From: Patescibacteria group bacterium UBA5194
GTDB taxonomy: Bacteria; Patescibacteriota; Gracilibacteria; BD1-5; UBA6164
Assembly (NCBI GenBank): GCA_002412935.1
Contig: DHWA01000049.1
Location: 1-17,837, forward strand
DNA length: 17,837 nt
Direction: 5' to 3'
In this document: in pieces, positions 17,377 through 17,837 of the stretch
Numbering within the stretch: position 1 is the stretch's first letter
Layout: every line of letters begins with the position of its first letter
Position numbers and translations under genes: made by a program
The notes under the pieces: model-generated
Told to the model about the DNA's origin: nothing
Databases searched by the model: none
The model's input: only the letters and a program-made list of their open reading frames with translations

Positions 17377-17837
17377 ATGAAAAAATACTTTATCCAAACA
17401 TTCTGATGTGCGATGAACTTGGCTGATAGTGAAAAGATTAATATGCTTTTAACTCAGTCTGGTTTTTTAAAAGTGTCTAGCCCAGAAACTGCTGATTTAA
17501 TTATCCTAAATACTTGTAGTGTAAGAAAAAAATGAGAAGATAGAGTTTTCGGTATCATAAAAGATATTATAAAAGCGAGAATATGAAATATGAAAGAGAA
17601 TGAAAAATCATTACCAATTATTTGAATTACTGGTTGTATGGTTAGAAAAACTTGATTAAATGAAAAATATTTACTAGAAAAAAAAGAAAGAGAAAGAGCT
17701 AGAAAAATAGAATTACTAGAAGATGAAAATGGTATTTTTAACAATGATGATAAACTTTTTCCTCGTCTTAAAGAACTTGATTTTACCCTTAGAATTGAAG
17801 AAATAAAATATTTATCATTTATTTTATCTCATATATA
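17377..17837 (+). CDS. miaB: tRNA-2-methylthio-N6-dimethylallyladenosine synthase, 5' part
   Basis: The first 153 codons of a radical-SAM methylthiotransferase that adds a 2-methylthio group to i6A37 of tRNAs; the gene runs off the window. The N-terminal UPF0004 domain is clear: MKKYFIQTFGCAMNLADSEK, with the auxiliary [4Fe-4S] cluster cysteines at C11 (QTFGCAMN), C47 (ILNTCSVRKKGEDR) and C87 (GITGCMVR). QTFGCAMN, NTCSVR and GCM distinguish MiaB from RimO and MtaB. The Gly before C11 is TGA. After residue about 92 there is a charged, lysine/glutamate-rich stretch (EKKERERARKIELLEDENG...) where most MiaB proteins have a short loop before the radical-SAM core, so this copy seems to carry an insertion. 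The radical-SAM CxxxCxxC motif would lie beyond the window. Confidence 0.9.

Overview
The window comes from an extremely AT-rich genome that reads UGA as glycine (genetic code 25). This points to the Gracilibacteria/Absconditabacteria (BD1-5/SR1) group of Patescibacteria (CPR). Almost every gene is interrupted under the standard code. Read with TGA = Gly, each runs through to a TAA or TAG, and the TGA codons land on invariant glycines: the GG of the FtsW YGGSS motif, the G of MiaB QTFGC, the G of Dus NMGCP and the G of MutS RMGDFYE. Five in-frame CGG codons may be a second code change (see findings).

Layout. (1) 1-66 is the 3' tip of an unidentified plus-strand gene, followed by a bidirectional terminator. 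(2) 128-9740 is a minus-strand surface/envelope block. In order of transcription it holds a MscS-type channel with a large coiled-coil N-terminus, a 1647-residue exported Ig-like surface protein with an internal membrane/signal segment, and two tandem paralogous secreted proteins that combine a 3D domain with peptidoglycan-binding-like repeats. (3) 9944-11994 is a plus-strand housekeeping block: rpmF (L32), nusB, rnc (RNase III) and a YggT-family membrane protein. (4) A small unknown minus-strand gene follows at 12000-12332. (5) 12496-15899 is a tight plus-strand operon of ftsW, a MutS that stops after its N-terminal half, and holA. (6) dus lies on the minus strand (16023-17009), and a 3'-truncated miaB diverges from it.

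The right half is ordinary replication, division and RNA metabolism, apart from the half-length MutS. The left half looks like a cell-surface module: secreted cell-wall-associated proteins, a giant cysteine-containing Ig-like protein and an envelope tension channel. This would suit a host-attached or predatory CPR lifestyle, but that link is inference.

Three gene gaps in the right half carry members of a small palindromic repeat family (TGTCATTCCC...GGGAATGACA). It has seven hairpin units with compensating stem changes. A 21-bp AT-rich motif occurs just upstream of both rpmF and the longer-leadered 3D paralog. I saw no rRNA, tRNA, CRISPR array or transposase.
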